Shown here one piece after another: positions 16,864-26,900 of a stretch of DNA of 64,000 nt. The number at the start of each line of letters is the position of its first letter. The stretch's first letter is position 1. Under the pieces are notes generated by a model, which saw only the letters and a list, made by a program, of their open reading frames with translations, had not been told where the DNA came from and searched no databases. Position numbers and translations under genes: made by a program. The stretch comes from Psychrobacter frigidicola (GTDB lineage: Bacteria > Pseudomonadota > Gammaproteobacteria > Pseudomonadales > Moraxellaceae): positions 1 to 64,000 of the forward strand of contig NZ_VORZ01000004.1 of NCBI RefSeq assembly GCF_007997305.1, in the 5' to 3' direction.

Positions 16864-18438
16864 TTATTTGCCTAAGCCTGCGCGTGTACTCGAACGCTTA
16901 CCAAGAAAGCTTAATAACAATAGTAACGTGATAATAATCAAAATAGGATAATTGCCCGCCAGCATAAATGGTGTGTTGCCGACCCGCGCCTGAATATCGC
17001 CACGTAGTACGGTACGCTCAAACTGCGGGGCGCGCTTAATAATACGACCTTTGTGATCAATGATAGCCGTAACACCGGTGTTAGTCGCGCGCATAAACCA
17101 GCGGCCATTTTCCAGCGCGCGCATCTGTACCATCTGTAGATGTTGTAATGGCCCTGCTGACGTACCGAACCACGCATCATTAGAGATGGTCAATAAAAAG
17201 TCCGTATTAATCGCATTTTTACGGGTGGTATCAGGATACGCCACTTCATAGCAAACCGCTGCGCCCAAATTATGACCGCGTACCCGCAGGGGTGACTGCT
17301 GGTCACTACCGCGACTATAACTTAAAATATCTTGGCTGCCTGCTAAATTTGGCAAGATATCAAGCACGCCCTCGAAAGGAATATATTCGCCAAACGGGAC
17401 TAAACGTTGCTTTTTATATAAGCCATCAGCCTCAGCACCCAGTGCAACTACACTGTTATAAAATGGTGGATATTTATCAGTACTAGGATTGAACGCCGCT
17501 TTATCTCTATACGGAATGCCGGTCACCCAAGTGGTATTAGTTGCCTTAGCCATTTTGACCATTTCATTGATAAAGCCAACGGCCTCATCCTGAAACATCG
17601 GAATAGAGGATTCTGGCCACAATACAATGTCACGTCCCCATTCTGTGCTGGTTAGCTTTGCATAGATATTGAGAGTTTCAACTTGGTATTCAGTGAGCCA
17701 TTTTAAATCTTGGGGAATGTTACCTTGGATTAAAGAGACGGATAAATCAGGCGTGCCTTTTGGCGTCGTCCATTGTGGATTAATCAGCCATAATGAGGTG
17801 CTAATGACTAAAAGTGCCGCAATGACAAGCATATAACCGCCACGGCGACGTAACAGCTCCACCATACTTGCCGCCAATAACACCGCCACAAAAGAGACCG
17901 CAAATACCCCAGCAACGGGCGCAAGAGATGATAGCCAATATTGCTCAGTAAAGGCGTAACCAACAAATAACCACGGAAATCCGGTAAACAACCATGTCTT
18001 TAGCCACTCTTGTAATATCCAAAGCGCTGCAAATGCCAACGGTTGCTTGCCAACTACCCGATTAAATAGCAGCGCTAAAAAACCATGAAACAGCCCCATA
18101 CCGAGACCCATCAGTGCAATCATAATCAGTGCCAGCCATGCTGGCGTATCCCCATAATCATGGATAGAAGTATATAACCAAAAGGCACCCACACACCACA
18201 GCCCAGTACCGTAGGCCTCACCAATAATAAAGGCGCGCTTACCGCTCATATCTGGCAATAGCAGCGCATATAAAAGTGCTGGTGACGCTACTGCTAGCGG
18301 CCAAAAGCCATAAGGGGCCAGCGCCAATATAAATGATGCTCCAGCCAGCAAAGCGATGAGCAAGGTTAGCCACAGCGGCATACTTTTACGCTTATTAGCA
18401 TTCAGACGTTTTTGTAAATCCACAGTCGACAGGCGCAT
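16864..18438 (-). CDS. lnt: Apolipoprotein N-acyltransferase
   Basis: Inner-membrane enzyme adding the third acyl chain to the N-terminal Cys of lipoproteins, the last step after Lgt and LspA. It is about 524 aa from ATG 18438; the frame opens earlier at GTG 18459 but without a ribosome-binding site. Six to seven hydrophobic helices come first, then a nitrilase domain carrying VLWPESSIP, LVPFGEYIPFE (the catalytic Glu region) and AVCYEVAYP with the catalytic Cys, and ISNDAWFGTSAGPLQHLQM. A last helix closes the protein. corC lies upstream as in many proteobacteria, but a terminator stands between them. The lgt gene is also in this window at 62050. Confidence 0.96.
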   Translation of the reverse strand: MRLSTVDLQKRLNANKRKSMPLWLTLLIALLAGASFILALAPYGFWPLAVASPALLYALLLPDMSGKRAFIIGEAYGTGLWCVGAFWLYTSIHDYGDTPAWLALIMIALMGLGMGLFHGFLALLFNRVVGKQPLAFAALWILQEWLKTWLFTGFPWLFVGYAFTEQYWLSSLAPVAGVFAVSFVAVLLAASMVELLRRRGGYMLVIAALLVISTSLWLINPQWTTPKGTPDLSVSLIQGNIPQDLKWLTEYQVETLNIYAKLTSTEWGRDIVLWPESSIPMFQDEAVGFINEMVKMAKATNTTWVTGIPYRDKAAFNPSTDKYPPFYNSVVALGAEADGLYKKQRLVPFGEYIPFEGVLDILPNLAGSQDILSYSRGSDQQSPLRVRGHNLGAAVCYEVAYPDTTRKNAINTDFLLTISNDAWFGTSAGPLQHLQMVQMRALENGRWFMRATNTGVTAIIDHKGRIIKRAPQFERTVLRGDIQARVGNTPFMLAGNYPILIIITLLLLLSFLGKRSSTRAGLGK

Positions 18439-18500
18439 ATTAATTATCCAAAATGACACAGCTTAAATTCTATAGGGCAAACTGCAATACTCACCTTTAA

Positions 18501-18542
18501 TACTACGTTTTATAGTGCTATTTGATAGTACGTTTAATAGTG
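18501..18542. repeat. Two 17-bp direct repeats upstream of lnt
   Basis: TACTACGTTTTATAGTG (18501-18517) and TAGTACGTTTAATAGTG (18526-18542) differ at two positions and start 25 bp apart. They lie 63-104 bp before the lnt start codon, where a promoter or regulator-binding site could be. Confidence 0.55.
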
Positions 18543-18657
18543 TTAAAGGCTCAGCCAAAATTAAACCCGCCTATGATAACAGCCTGTACGGATAAATGGA
18601 GAAATTTGCATGCCTTATTACGTAAGCTTTTAGCCAATTTATAAGCCCTTACACAGC

Positions 18658-18684
18658 AAAAAACACGACCGGAATCGTGTTTTT
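18658..18684 (-). terminator. Intrinsic terminator after corC
   Basis: AAAACACGA (18660-18668) pairs with TCGTGTTTT (18675-18683) around CCGGAA, with T-tracts in both directions. It separates corC from lnt, so lnt probably has its own promoter. Confidence 0.8.
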
Positions 18685-18731
18685 AATTTTTGCTGATTAT
18701 TAGTCGTTATATGATGCTTAACAGTTGTAAA

Positions 18732-19631
18732 TTAATGACTGCCTATTAATATTTGTTTATCGGGATCGGTCTTAGTGACTTCTAAATCATGAATAGAGCG
18801 GCCTTCCACATCAGTTATGGTAATTTTCCAATCGTCTATCTGTACACTTTCACCTTCCAAGTCGCCTACGTAACCTAGAGTTTGCATGACTAGGCCACCC
18901 ATAGTATCGACATCAGTATCATCAAAACTGCTGCCCAGCTCATCATTACAGTCTTCAATCACAGTTGAGGCTTGTATCCGCCAGGTATTAGGCTTTTCTG
19001 GATGGACAACAATATTATTAATATCACTGTCTTCATCGAAGTCATCATGCTCATCGACGATATCGCCGACGATTTCTTCTAGCAAGTCCTCCATCGTGAC
19101 CACACCGCCAAAGTTACCAAACTCATCAACTACCACGGCCATATGAACTTGCGTGCGCTGCAATGAGCGTAGCAAAGTGTCCGAGCGCGCCGTCTCACTA
19201 ATATATAACGGCTGACGCACCAAGTCCTTTAAGCGTTTACTATCAATTTTTTCGTCTTCGTCGCGCACCATATGTACCAAGAGCGGTATTAAGTCTTTGG
19301 CGAGTAAAATACCAATAACCGCATCATCATCTTGGCTATCGAATACCGGATAACGTGAATGAGTGGTTTCAAGGATAATATCCATGACTTCGGCAAGGCT
19401 AGTGCTCTCATGTAGACCAATCACCTGCGGTCGCGGGGTCATGATTTCACGCACTTGGGTGGCGGGTAGATCCAGCACCCCTTCTAACATATCAACCGTA
19501 TCAGGTTCTAGAAATTGGCGCGATTGCTGGACTAAGCTAATCAATTCGTCACGAGTTTCGGGGGCGGTCGATAGCCAGCGTTTTAAGCCGCGCATCGACC
19601 AACTACTCGGGCTGGGAGTGTCGTCAGACAT
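18732..19631 (-). CDS. corC: CorC/HlyC family CBS-pair protein (magnesium/cobalt efflux type)
   Basis: A 299-aa cytosolic protein with the CorC layout: a short N-terminal helical region, REIMTPRPQVIGL at the start of the first CBS domain near residue 60, a second CBS domain with FGGVVTMEDLLEEIVGDI near residues 178-195, and a C-terminal transporter-associated domain. CorC-type proteins are linked to Mg/Co efflux and are encoded beside ybeY and lnt in many proteobacteria. No ybeY is present here; upstream on the opposite strand is a DUF4105 gene. Family certain, precise function less so. Confidence 0.9.
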   Translation of the reverse strand: MSDDTPSPSSWSMRGLKRWLSTAPETRDELISLVQQSRQFLEPDTVDMLEGVLDLPATQVREIMTPRPQVIGLHESTSLAEVMDIILETTHSRYPVFDSQDDDAVIGILLAKDLIPLLVHMVRDEDEKIDSKRLKDLVRQPLYISETARSDTLLRSLQRTQVHMAVVVDEFGNFGGVVTMEDLLEEIVGDIVDEHDDFDEDSDINNIVVHPEKPNTWRIQASTVIEDCNDELGSSFDDTDVDTMGGLVMQTLGYVGDLEGESVQIDDWKITITDVEGRSIHDLEVTKTDPDKQILIGSH

Positions 19632-19872
19632 GGTAGTGTGGGTTAACCTCTTTAGTTAATGGCAATTAGAGTAAGACATAAAATGGTATATGGAGATTAA
19701 AATAATAAATAAAATTCATTTATTCAGTAGTAAATATAAATAAACCATTTTAAATTAGTTTCACTTTATCGCAAGCCTAACCTACATTCAACGATAAATT
19801 TATCCAAATTGTATTGTCAGTGTGTTATAAATTTTGCTATGGTCAAAACCTCAATTCGATTAATCTACGCTT

Positions 19873-21216
19873 ATGTCACGTCGCTCGTTTTTTGCACGGC
19901 TATTATCGCCACGCACCAATAATTCTAATTTAGCAAAACCTAGTAACAGTGGTGCTTGCCAGCCTCGTACACGCTGGTATTTTGTTGTGCAGTTTTTTAT
20001 TATAGTGGCGCTTGTGTTATCTGCTGTTTGGTTACTGATGGCTATTTGGTATCAGTTTGGCACACATGCTCCGATTGCATGGGTTGCAACGGTAGTTATT
20101 GTTGGCCTACTAACCGCGCTGCTGGTCTTGCGTTATTTACCCCAGCGTCTGCGTAACACGCCATTCATTAAGAAACTGTTTAATAATAAAAGTTTTGAAG
20201 ACGATGCTAATGGCAGCACAACTCTTAATAAAGGCGCAATTTATAATAAAAGCACGGCTACCAAATGGCTGGCAGGATTATATGTCGGTGTTTGGCTGCT
20301 TGGTGCGGGCTGGTTTATGTCGATTACCCCGCAGCAACAGCGCGATTGGCAGCCGGATGTCAGTCAAATCATGTCTTATACCCGTGATGCTAACAATCCT
20401 GATCTGATTACCTTATCGAACGTACGTAACTTTGATTGGTATAGTGGCGATGAAGAGGCAACGGAGCGCTGGGAGACACGCACGATTGATATGTCTAAGC
20501 TGTCAGGCGTAGATGTGATTAACTCTTACTGGATGGGGCCACTGATTGCCCATACCTTGGTCAGCTTCCGCTTTGAGGACGACAGGCCGCTATCATTATC
20601 GCTAGAGATTCGTAAGGAAAAAGGCGAGTCTTTTTCAGCGCTCGGAGGGTTTTTCAAGCGCTTTGAGCTCAGTCTTATTGCTGCTGAAGAGCGCGATATT
20701 ATTTATACGCGTACCAACGCGCGCGGCGAGCAGGTATATCTGTTCCCCGTCAGCCATCTGCAACAGCACGAGGTAAAATCGTTATTTGAGTCTTATTTAA
20801 CTATCGCCGATGACTTGAATACTGAGCCTGCGTGGTATAACACTTTGACCAGCAACTGTACTAATATCATCTTTTATATGGCACGTGTTATCAGCGGTGA
20901 ACGCTTGCCGTGGGATTATCGAATTTGGGTTTCTGGTTGGCTGCCAAACTATCTATATGATATCGGCATGCTCGATGCCAGTCCCGAAAAAAGTACCCAG
21001 CCTGAGCAAAGTGCGCAGCCGTGGTCAATGGACAAGTGGTACGAGCGCACTCATATCAACCCCAAGGTAAGAGGCTTTAATAATCGCGATAGCAGTGATG
21101 GTCATAGCAGTACGTTCTCGGACCAAATACGTCAAGGCATCCCTATTCCGCCGCTGGCTGACTCCTTAGATGAGGCTGAGTCAAAAGCCCAATCTGCTAG
21201 GGCAGTTGATGACTAA
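19873..21216 (+). CDS. DUF4105 (Lnb N-terminal periplasmic domain) membrane protein
   Basis: A 447-aa protein with three N-terminal hydrophobic segments (about residues 35-57, 65-87 and 131-150) and then a large extracytoplasmic domain matching DUF4105. The domain shows NVRNFDWYSG near 178, WMGPLIAHTLVSF (His227) and YNTLTSNCTNIIFYMAR (Cys329), a Cys/His pair suitable for a thiol transferase. DUF4105 is the family to which the Bacteroides lipoprotein N-acyltransferase Lnb belongs. Many proteobacteria carry such proteins with no known role. Here it diverges from corC-lnt, so a link to lipoprotein or membrane-lipid acylation is attractive but unproven. ATG 19873 lacks a strong ribosome-binding site. 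Confidence 0.82.
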   Translation: MSRRSFFARLLSPRTNNSNLAKPSNSGACQPRTRWYFVVQFFIIVALVLSAVWLLMAIWYQFGTHAPIAWVATVVIVGLLTALLVLRYLPQRLRNTPFIKKLFNNKSFEDDANGSTTLNKGAIYNKSTATKWLAGLYVGVWLLGAGWFMSITPQQQRDWQPDVSQIMSYTRDANNPDLITLSNVRNFDWYSGDEEATERWETRTIDMSKLSGVDVINSYWMGPLIAHTLVSFRFEDDRPLSLSLEIRKEKGESFSALGGFFKRFELSLIAAEERDIIYTRTNARGEQVYLFPVSHLQQHEVKSLFESYLTIADDLNTEPAWYNTLTSNCTNIIFYMARVISGERLPWDYRIWVSGWLPNYLYDIGMLDASPEKSTQPEQSAQPWSMDKWYERTHINPKVRGFNNRDSSDGHSSTFSDQIRQGIPIPPLADSLDEAESKAQSARAVDD

Positions 21217-21268
21217 TTAATTTAATGGCTAATCTGAGGCGCTATAAATGTTTTCAGCACTAAAAGCA

Positions 21269-22107
21269 TTAAAGTGTTGTTAACCGATTCTCCCAAAACT
21301 CTACTTTAACGGGGTGACCGACCAATTCAGTCAACTCATTTTCTATACGTTGGCGCTCGTTTTCATTATGCGTTTTAGTGTAGATACTGACATTGATGGT
21401 ATTGGTCATTGGGCTAAAGCCAATGGTTTGAGTGTCTGGATAACGCTTTAATATCTCAGGCCAAGCCTTTTCTTGCAATGCAAAAATCTGCTCTTGAGTT
21501 TTATCACTACTGGCTTGAATATAAATAGGAAACGAATAATTTCTAAATTCCTTTTGCTTAAAGTGATACACATATTTTGGCGGGACGGCTTTAACAGTGT
21601 TCAGTGTCGTCACCTTAATAGAATATTCATCGGTGTCATTATTATCATAATAAATTGCCGCCACCGCCCTGCCTAAGTACTCTGCAATAGCTTCAATCAG
21701 TGGCGAGCTAATCCCTTGCAATAACAATCGACGCTGCGCCTCTTCAATAGAGACATTAAAGTCTTGTGCATAAAACCAAGGAGCGCCATTCCTTTCTTCT
21801 TTAGACAAAATATTAAAATAATAATCAGCCAATGGCTCATCTTGATACTTTTTATCGGCTGCCGCCTCTATCTTTTGCCAATCAACAATATGCGCTACTG
21901 GTTTAACAGCGGTCACAAGAGTGGGAGATTTTGTAGGTATTAATTGGGTTTGCGTTAAGGTTTGCGTGCCTTTATTTTTAGTCAAAGGAGAAGTATTCGA
22001 GCAACTGCTGAGTACCAAAGCAACGCCTAATAATAAACTGCCTTTTAGATAGCTGTTTTTAAATAACTACGCTTGAAAAGGTTTATATTAAAATAGCTAT
22101 GCCTCAT
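21269..22107 (-). pseudogene. Putative lipoprotein with frameshifted signal peptide
   Basis: ATG 22107 follows AAGGA at 7-base spacing and starts a 20-codon frame (MRHSYFNINLFKRSYLK) that stops at once. In the -1 frame, KGSLLLGVALVLSSC forms the hydrophobic core and lipobox (LSSC) of a lipoprotein, continuing for 240 residues to 21269. That frame has only a TTG inside the signal core (22018) as start. One extra A in the five-A run (22056-22060 on plus) joins both. The mature part has YDNNDTDEYSIKV and an RYPDTQTIGFSPM segment; I do not recognise the family. It may be a sequencing error, a true mutation, or -1 slippage at T TTA AAA. Confidence 0.6.
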
Positions 22108-22149
22108 ATCCTCATCCTTGAATAATTAATGTGCTCACTAAAATATTCG

Positions 22150-22743
22150 TTAAGGCATTACCCAATTCACCACCCGCGTCTCCATCTCTTCATCATCCAT
22201 ACCAACCTCAGTCACGCAGCGCCCCGCTACGCCAATGTTAGCAGCGCGCATTTGCTGCTGAGTTGCGACCGCGTCTTCAGTCAATAACAGATGCCATGCC
22301 GGTAGCGACTGCCCTTTATACAAGCGCTTATAGGCGCAATGAGCTGGCAGCCACATCATCGTTGGTAACTTATCGACTGTCAGTTGAATACAGTCCGGCA
22401 CATAATCTTGGCGAGTATCATAATGCTGACAGTAGCCAGTCTTACAATTCATCAGCTGGCAAGCCACATCAGTATATTCAACCAGATTTTCATCAACATC
22501 ACCGTTTTCGTCCTCATCGACATATTTAATTAAACAACAGCTACCGCAGCCATCACACAACGCTTCCCACTCATTATGATTGAGCTCATTTAGCGTAAAG
22601 CGCGACCAAAATTGCGGACGTAAGGTAGCATCGCTAGTATTAATATCAGTAGCGTCGATAATATTAGTAACATCAATGCCATCATCGACTTCTGTCTTTA
22701 ACTTTGCATTTTGTTCTAAGGGTGGTATCAAATTTAGTCTCAT
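22150..22743 (-). CDS. YcgN family cysteine-cluster protein
   Basis: A 197-aa cytosolic protein of the YcgN/UPF0260 family. WEALCDGCGSCC near residues 60-71, then CQLMNC, CQHYDTR, VPDCIQL and WLPAHCAYKRLYKG, hold the conserved cysteines expected to bind zinc or an Fe-S centre. Family function is unknown. The N-terminal 45 residues are an extra Asp/Thr-rich stretch. The gene lies on minus, 43 bp upstream of the frameshifted lipoprotein start. Confidence 0.85.
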   Translation of the reverse strand: MRLNLIPPLEQNAKLKTEVDDGIDVTNIIDATDINTSDATLRPQFWSRFTLNELNHNEWEALCDGCGSCCLIKYVDEDENGDVDENLVEYTDVACQLMNCKTGYCQHYDTRQDYVPDCIQLTVDKLPTMMWLPAHCAYKRLYKGQSLPAWHLLLTEDAVATQQQMRAANIGVAGRCVTEVGMDDEEMETRVVNWVMP

Positions 22744-22938
22744 AAATTCACAGTATCATTTTTATAAACAGCGTTACAGTATTATAGCTGTTTTTGCTGG
22801 ATTTGGGCGTTAAGGTAGAACGGGTAAGTCAGATGCAAATCATTAAAATATATAAATGGCTTCATTAAACTACGCGATACCCTAACCCAACGCCTAAATT
22901 TAACAATAAAAACGCACACTATAAAAAAGGACAATAAC

Positions 22939-23667
22939 ATGTCAATTAAGACTTTCGAGCTTATCAGTACTACGGAAAATGGCGTACAGCTTATTAGCTA
23001 TGTCGCACTACCAGAAAATGCTGCAGATGATAAACCAGTCGCTGGCGTCCTAGTCGCCCCTGAATGGTGGGGCTTAGTTGAGCATTCAAAAACGATGACT
23101 GAGCGTCTGGCAAAAGCAGGCTATGCCGCCGTCGCTATGGATGTTTATGGTGAAGGCAAAATGACTTCTGACGCTGCGATGGCGACGATGTGGCATGACC
23201 AAGTATTGGCAGACCAAGAGATGCTCATGGCTCGCTGCCGTTTAATTCTCAATGATTTTAGCGATCAGCTTGCCGTTGACGGCGATAACTTAGCCGCCAT
23301 TGGTTTTTGCTTCGGTGGTAAAGTGGTTCTAGACATGGCGCGAGAAGGTATGCCAGTTAAAGCGGTCGCTACCTTCCACGGTGACCTCTCTCCCAAACAA
23401 CCAGCCGATAAAAACTTTAAAGCAAAAGTATTAATCGCCCATGGCCGAGATGATGCAATCGTTACTATGGACGACATTGAAACCTTCAAAAAAGAGATGG
23501 ATGCCGCTGATGTTGACTATACCGTCGATGTTTATGACAATGCCAAACATGGCTTTACCAATCCAAAAGCGGACGAGCGCGATAACCCTAATCTTGGCTA
23601 TGACGAAACGGCTGACAAACAAAGCTGGGACAACATGCTTGAATTCATGAAAGCTAATTTAGGTTAA
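22939..23667 (+). CDS. Dienelactone hydrolase family protein
   Basis: A 242-aa alpha/beta hydrolase of the dienelactone hydrolase group. Landmarks are APEWWGLVEH (oxyanion region) near residue 39, the nucleophile elbow IGFCFGGKVV with Cys in the nucleophile position near residue 122, the acid in AHGRDDAIVT near residue 172 and the His in NAKHGFTNP near residue 205. A Cys-Asp-His triad is the mark of this family. No ring-cleavage genes are nearby, so a general esterase role is more likely than chlorocatechol breakdown. AAAAAAGGACAATAAC precedes the ATG. A terminator follows. Confidence 0.9.
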   Translation: MSIKTFELISTTENGVQLISYVALPENAADDKPVAGVLVAPEWWGLVEHSKTMTERLAKAGYAAVAMDVYGEGKMTSDAAMATMWHDQVLADQEMLMARCRLILNDFSDQLAVDGDNLAAIGFCFGGKVVLDMAREGMPVKAVATFHGDLSPKQPADKNFKAKVLIAHGRDDAIVTMDDIETFKKEMDAADVDYTVDVYDNAKHGFTNPKADERDNPNLGYDETADKQSWDNMLEFMKANLG

Positions 23668-23970
23668 TATTTTCTGGAATTAAATAGCTGCTAAATCAGC
23701 AAAACAGCAAAACAGCAATTAGGAAAAATAGAGTATGGTCATCATGCTCTGTTTTTTTATGCATTATAAATAAATATAACAATAGGCTTTATCGGTACGA
23801 TATAAACACTCTATCTTTATAGTTTAGCAAATCTAATATTACGAAAGTGATATTGGGCAACATATTAAAAACATGTTAGTAATCTCTTTGCCTTGATAAC
23901 AATTCACAATTAACAAACTTGTACTTATCGCTAAATAACGTCATTATCTCCTCATTATAGGATTAATTGA
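23668..23970. other. Intergenic region before the DUF2339 gene
   Basis: Contains the dienelactone hydrolase terminator at 23730-23758 and then AT-rich sequence with no other recognisable element. Confidence 0.5.
23730..23758 (+). terminator. Intrinsic terminator after dienelactone hydrolase
   Basis: AGAGTATG (23730-23737) pairs with CATGCTCT (23743-23750), with one G-U pair and loop GTCAT, followed by GTTTTTTT. Confidence 0.8.
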
Positions 23971-26900
23971 GTGGCGTGGATGCTGTATTTTTTAATAGAA
24001 TCATTGGGCTGGTTAGTGATTGTCTTGTTGCTGGTCATTATGATGGTGCTATATATTCGGCTACATCAGCAGCTGGCTAAACTACGTCAAAATATGACCC
24101 AGCTGCAAAATGAGCTGCAACAGCATAAAGCTCGCATGCAGTCATCTGAACCCTTGCAATCCATAACAGGCTCTCTACCTACTGCTACAAGCTTGTCGTC
24201 TTCCGAATTACCTTCATATAAATCTTCGGCAACAATTTTACCAAGCTCAGTGCCACCACCAATCCCAAACGCTTCTGTACTAGATTCTCCTGTAGAAAAT
24301 CAGCCAGTAATAGAACGAGCAGATGACATACTTGTACCGCAAACAGAAGACAAAACATCAGCAGCACCAATAGAGCCTGACGAGCGCTCACTTCCTATCG
24401 TCACTTCCCTTTTCCATTCCATTAAAAACTGGTTTTTGGGTGGTAATTTGGTCGTGCGCGTTGGGGTATTGGTTTTATTGGTCGGCGTGGTGTTGTTATT
24501 ACGCTTGCTCAGTGAGTATATCGAAATTCCGATTGGTATTAAGTTGTCAGCCATTGGGGTAATGGGATTAGCAATTGCCGGATTGGGATTCAAGCTTGCA
24601 CCTAAGCGCTTTGCCTATGGCATTACGTTGCAAGGCGCGGGACTGGCAACGGCATATTTAACCACATTTTTTGCTTATAGCGTTTATCAGGTAATGAGCA
24701 GTTTGCCAAGTTTTATGGCATTGGGAATAATATCAGCTGTCACAGTGGCATTAGCGGTGCGGCAAAACGCGTTTCCGTTAGCATTGGTGGCATTATCCGG
24801 TGGCTTTTTTGCGCCCATTTTGACCAGTCAAGATACGGGCAGCTTAACGATATTATTCAGTTATTACCTATTATTAAACGTGACCATTGCCGTTATCGCT
24901 CATTATCGCCCGTGGAAAGTACTCAATTTATTCGGTGTGGGCGTGACGTTTGGGCTGGCATATTATTGGGGATTGACTGAGAATTTAGCGGCAATAATTG
25001 ATAATCAACGTTGGGCGTTAGTATTGCTCGTGGCGCTGCATGTTGTACTGTATTTATTTGTGGTGATTCGCTATGCTCAGCAAATCATTGCCTATAACGA
25101 TGACAATGACACGGCTGCCATTAATGTCGATAATACCAACCAAACTACTGATATTAAAAATCAGCATGCCAGCTATGTGTTTCCCATTGATATCGGGCTG
25201 CTATTTTCTGTGCCGCTGTTGGCGTTTGGATTATTTTCAGCGTTACTACACGATATCAATCACGCTTTAACCTTTACTAGCGCAATTTTAGCAGCAGTAT
25301 ATTTGGGGCTTGGCTGGACGTTTATTCAGCGCAGTCAACGTTATGCCCTGATTACCGAAGGCATGCTAGCATTAGGTTTTGGCTTTTTAGCCTTGGTAAT
25401 TCCGTTGGCATTGAATGCAGAATGGATTGCCTTTGGCTGGTCGGTACAAGGATTGGCACTGGTCTGGTTTGGGCGACGCTCACTGCGGGCATGGTCGGTG
25501 TTATTAGGTTTAATATTGCAGCTGGTAAGCATTGGTATGTTGTCCGATACCTTTGTGATTGCTCTTGATTATTATCCGACGCTCGCATTGACGATTTCTG
25601 CCATCAGTGCGCTTGCCAGTATATTTATTTTACGTGCCAGCAATGCGCCTATTAATGATACTGATAATCAGCTTAATTCCAATCACACCTTGTCAGACTA
25701 TGCCAAAGCGTTAGGAATCAGTGAAACGGCAGCGCAGCAATGGCTTGCCAGCATCAATAGTCAAAGCTTAGCGTTTAAAATCGTTTGGCAACGTCCGGCT
25801 TTAATACGCTTGTTGACGTTTGCGGCGATGGTCTGGCTGCTTTATGTGTTTATCATGGATTTTGATAAATGGTTTTATACGTGGCAATTGGCGACGACGG
25901 CGCTGATTGCAATGGCAACATTAACCAGTCTTATCCTTTACCATGTGGTTAATCAATACCGCCCGTGGTCAGAGATTAGACAATTTAGCCACGGTTTGCT
26001 GCTGTTATTTTATGCCATGCTGATATTACAATTGCCACAAAAGTATGAATTTAACTATCAGTGGACGACTTTTCATTGGTCGATATTTATTACGTTATTC
26101 ATCGGCTGGCTAGTGGTTGGGCAATTGTGGCTAAAAACGTGGCATAAAGATGCAAATCTAAAAGGCTACAATAGCGCCAGCTGGCTTAGTACGGGTATTA
26201 TTGTATTGGCAGAATTGGTTCATTATAAATTGCCTGATTCAAAAGGCGTGGTCACTATTCTTGTACCCGTAGCGCTGATGCTGTCTGGGCTGTGGTTAAC
26301 ATATCGTCAGCAAAGCCATAATCAGACAAACAACTCATCTTCAACGCTCTCTCTTTACTGGTTTGACTGGCAAGATGCACTGTTAAATAGCGCCAAAATA
26401 TTTGTGCCATTAACCTTGGGCTGGGTGATTTTTACCAACTTTACTTACGATGGCGTGATTTGGGAACTGCCTTATTTTCCATTATTTAACTTGTATGATG
26501 TGACGTTATGGCTAGTAGTTTTGTACGGATTGGGCGTGTATTTACTGCGTCAACGTGATACGCAATCGCAAAATCTATTCACCGCCATTCGCAAAAGCGA
26601 TACGCTACTGATTGTATTAGCATTAATTGGTTTTTGGATAGTCTCTAGTATGCTGGTCAGAACGCTGCATGCCTTTATTGATACACCGTTATGGATTGGT
26701 CATTTATACGGTAGAACTGGTTATAGTAATACGGGCAACGCATGGGATAGCGAGCAAGTACAAACAGGATTGACTATTTTATGGACGCTGCTGGCATTGG
26801 TCGCCACCATTATTGCCAGTCGCTATTGGCAGCGCGTGCTGTGGTTTATGGGCATTGGCTTATTGGGTATTGTGGTATTAAAACTGGTGTTGGTTGATTT

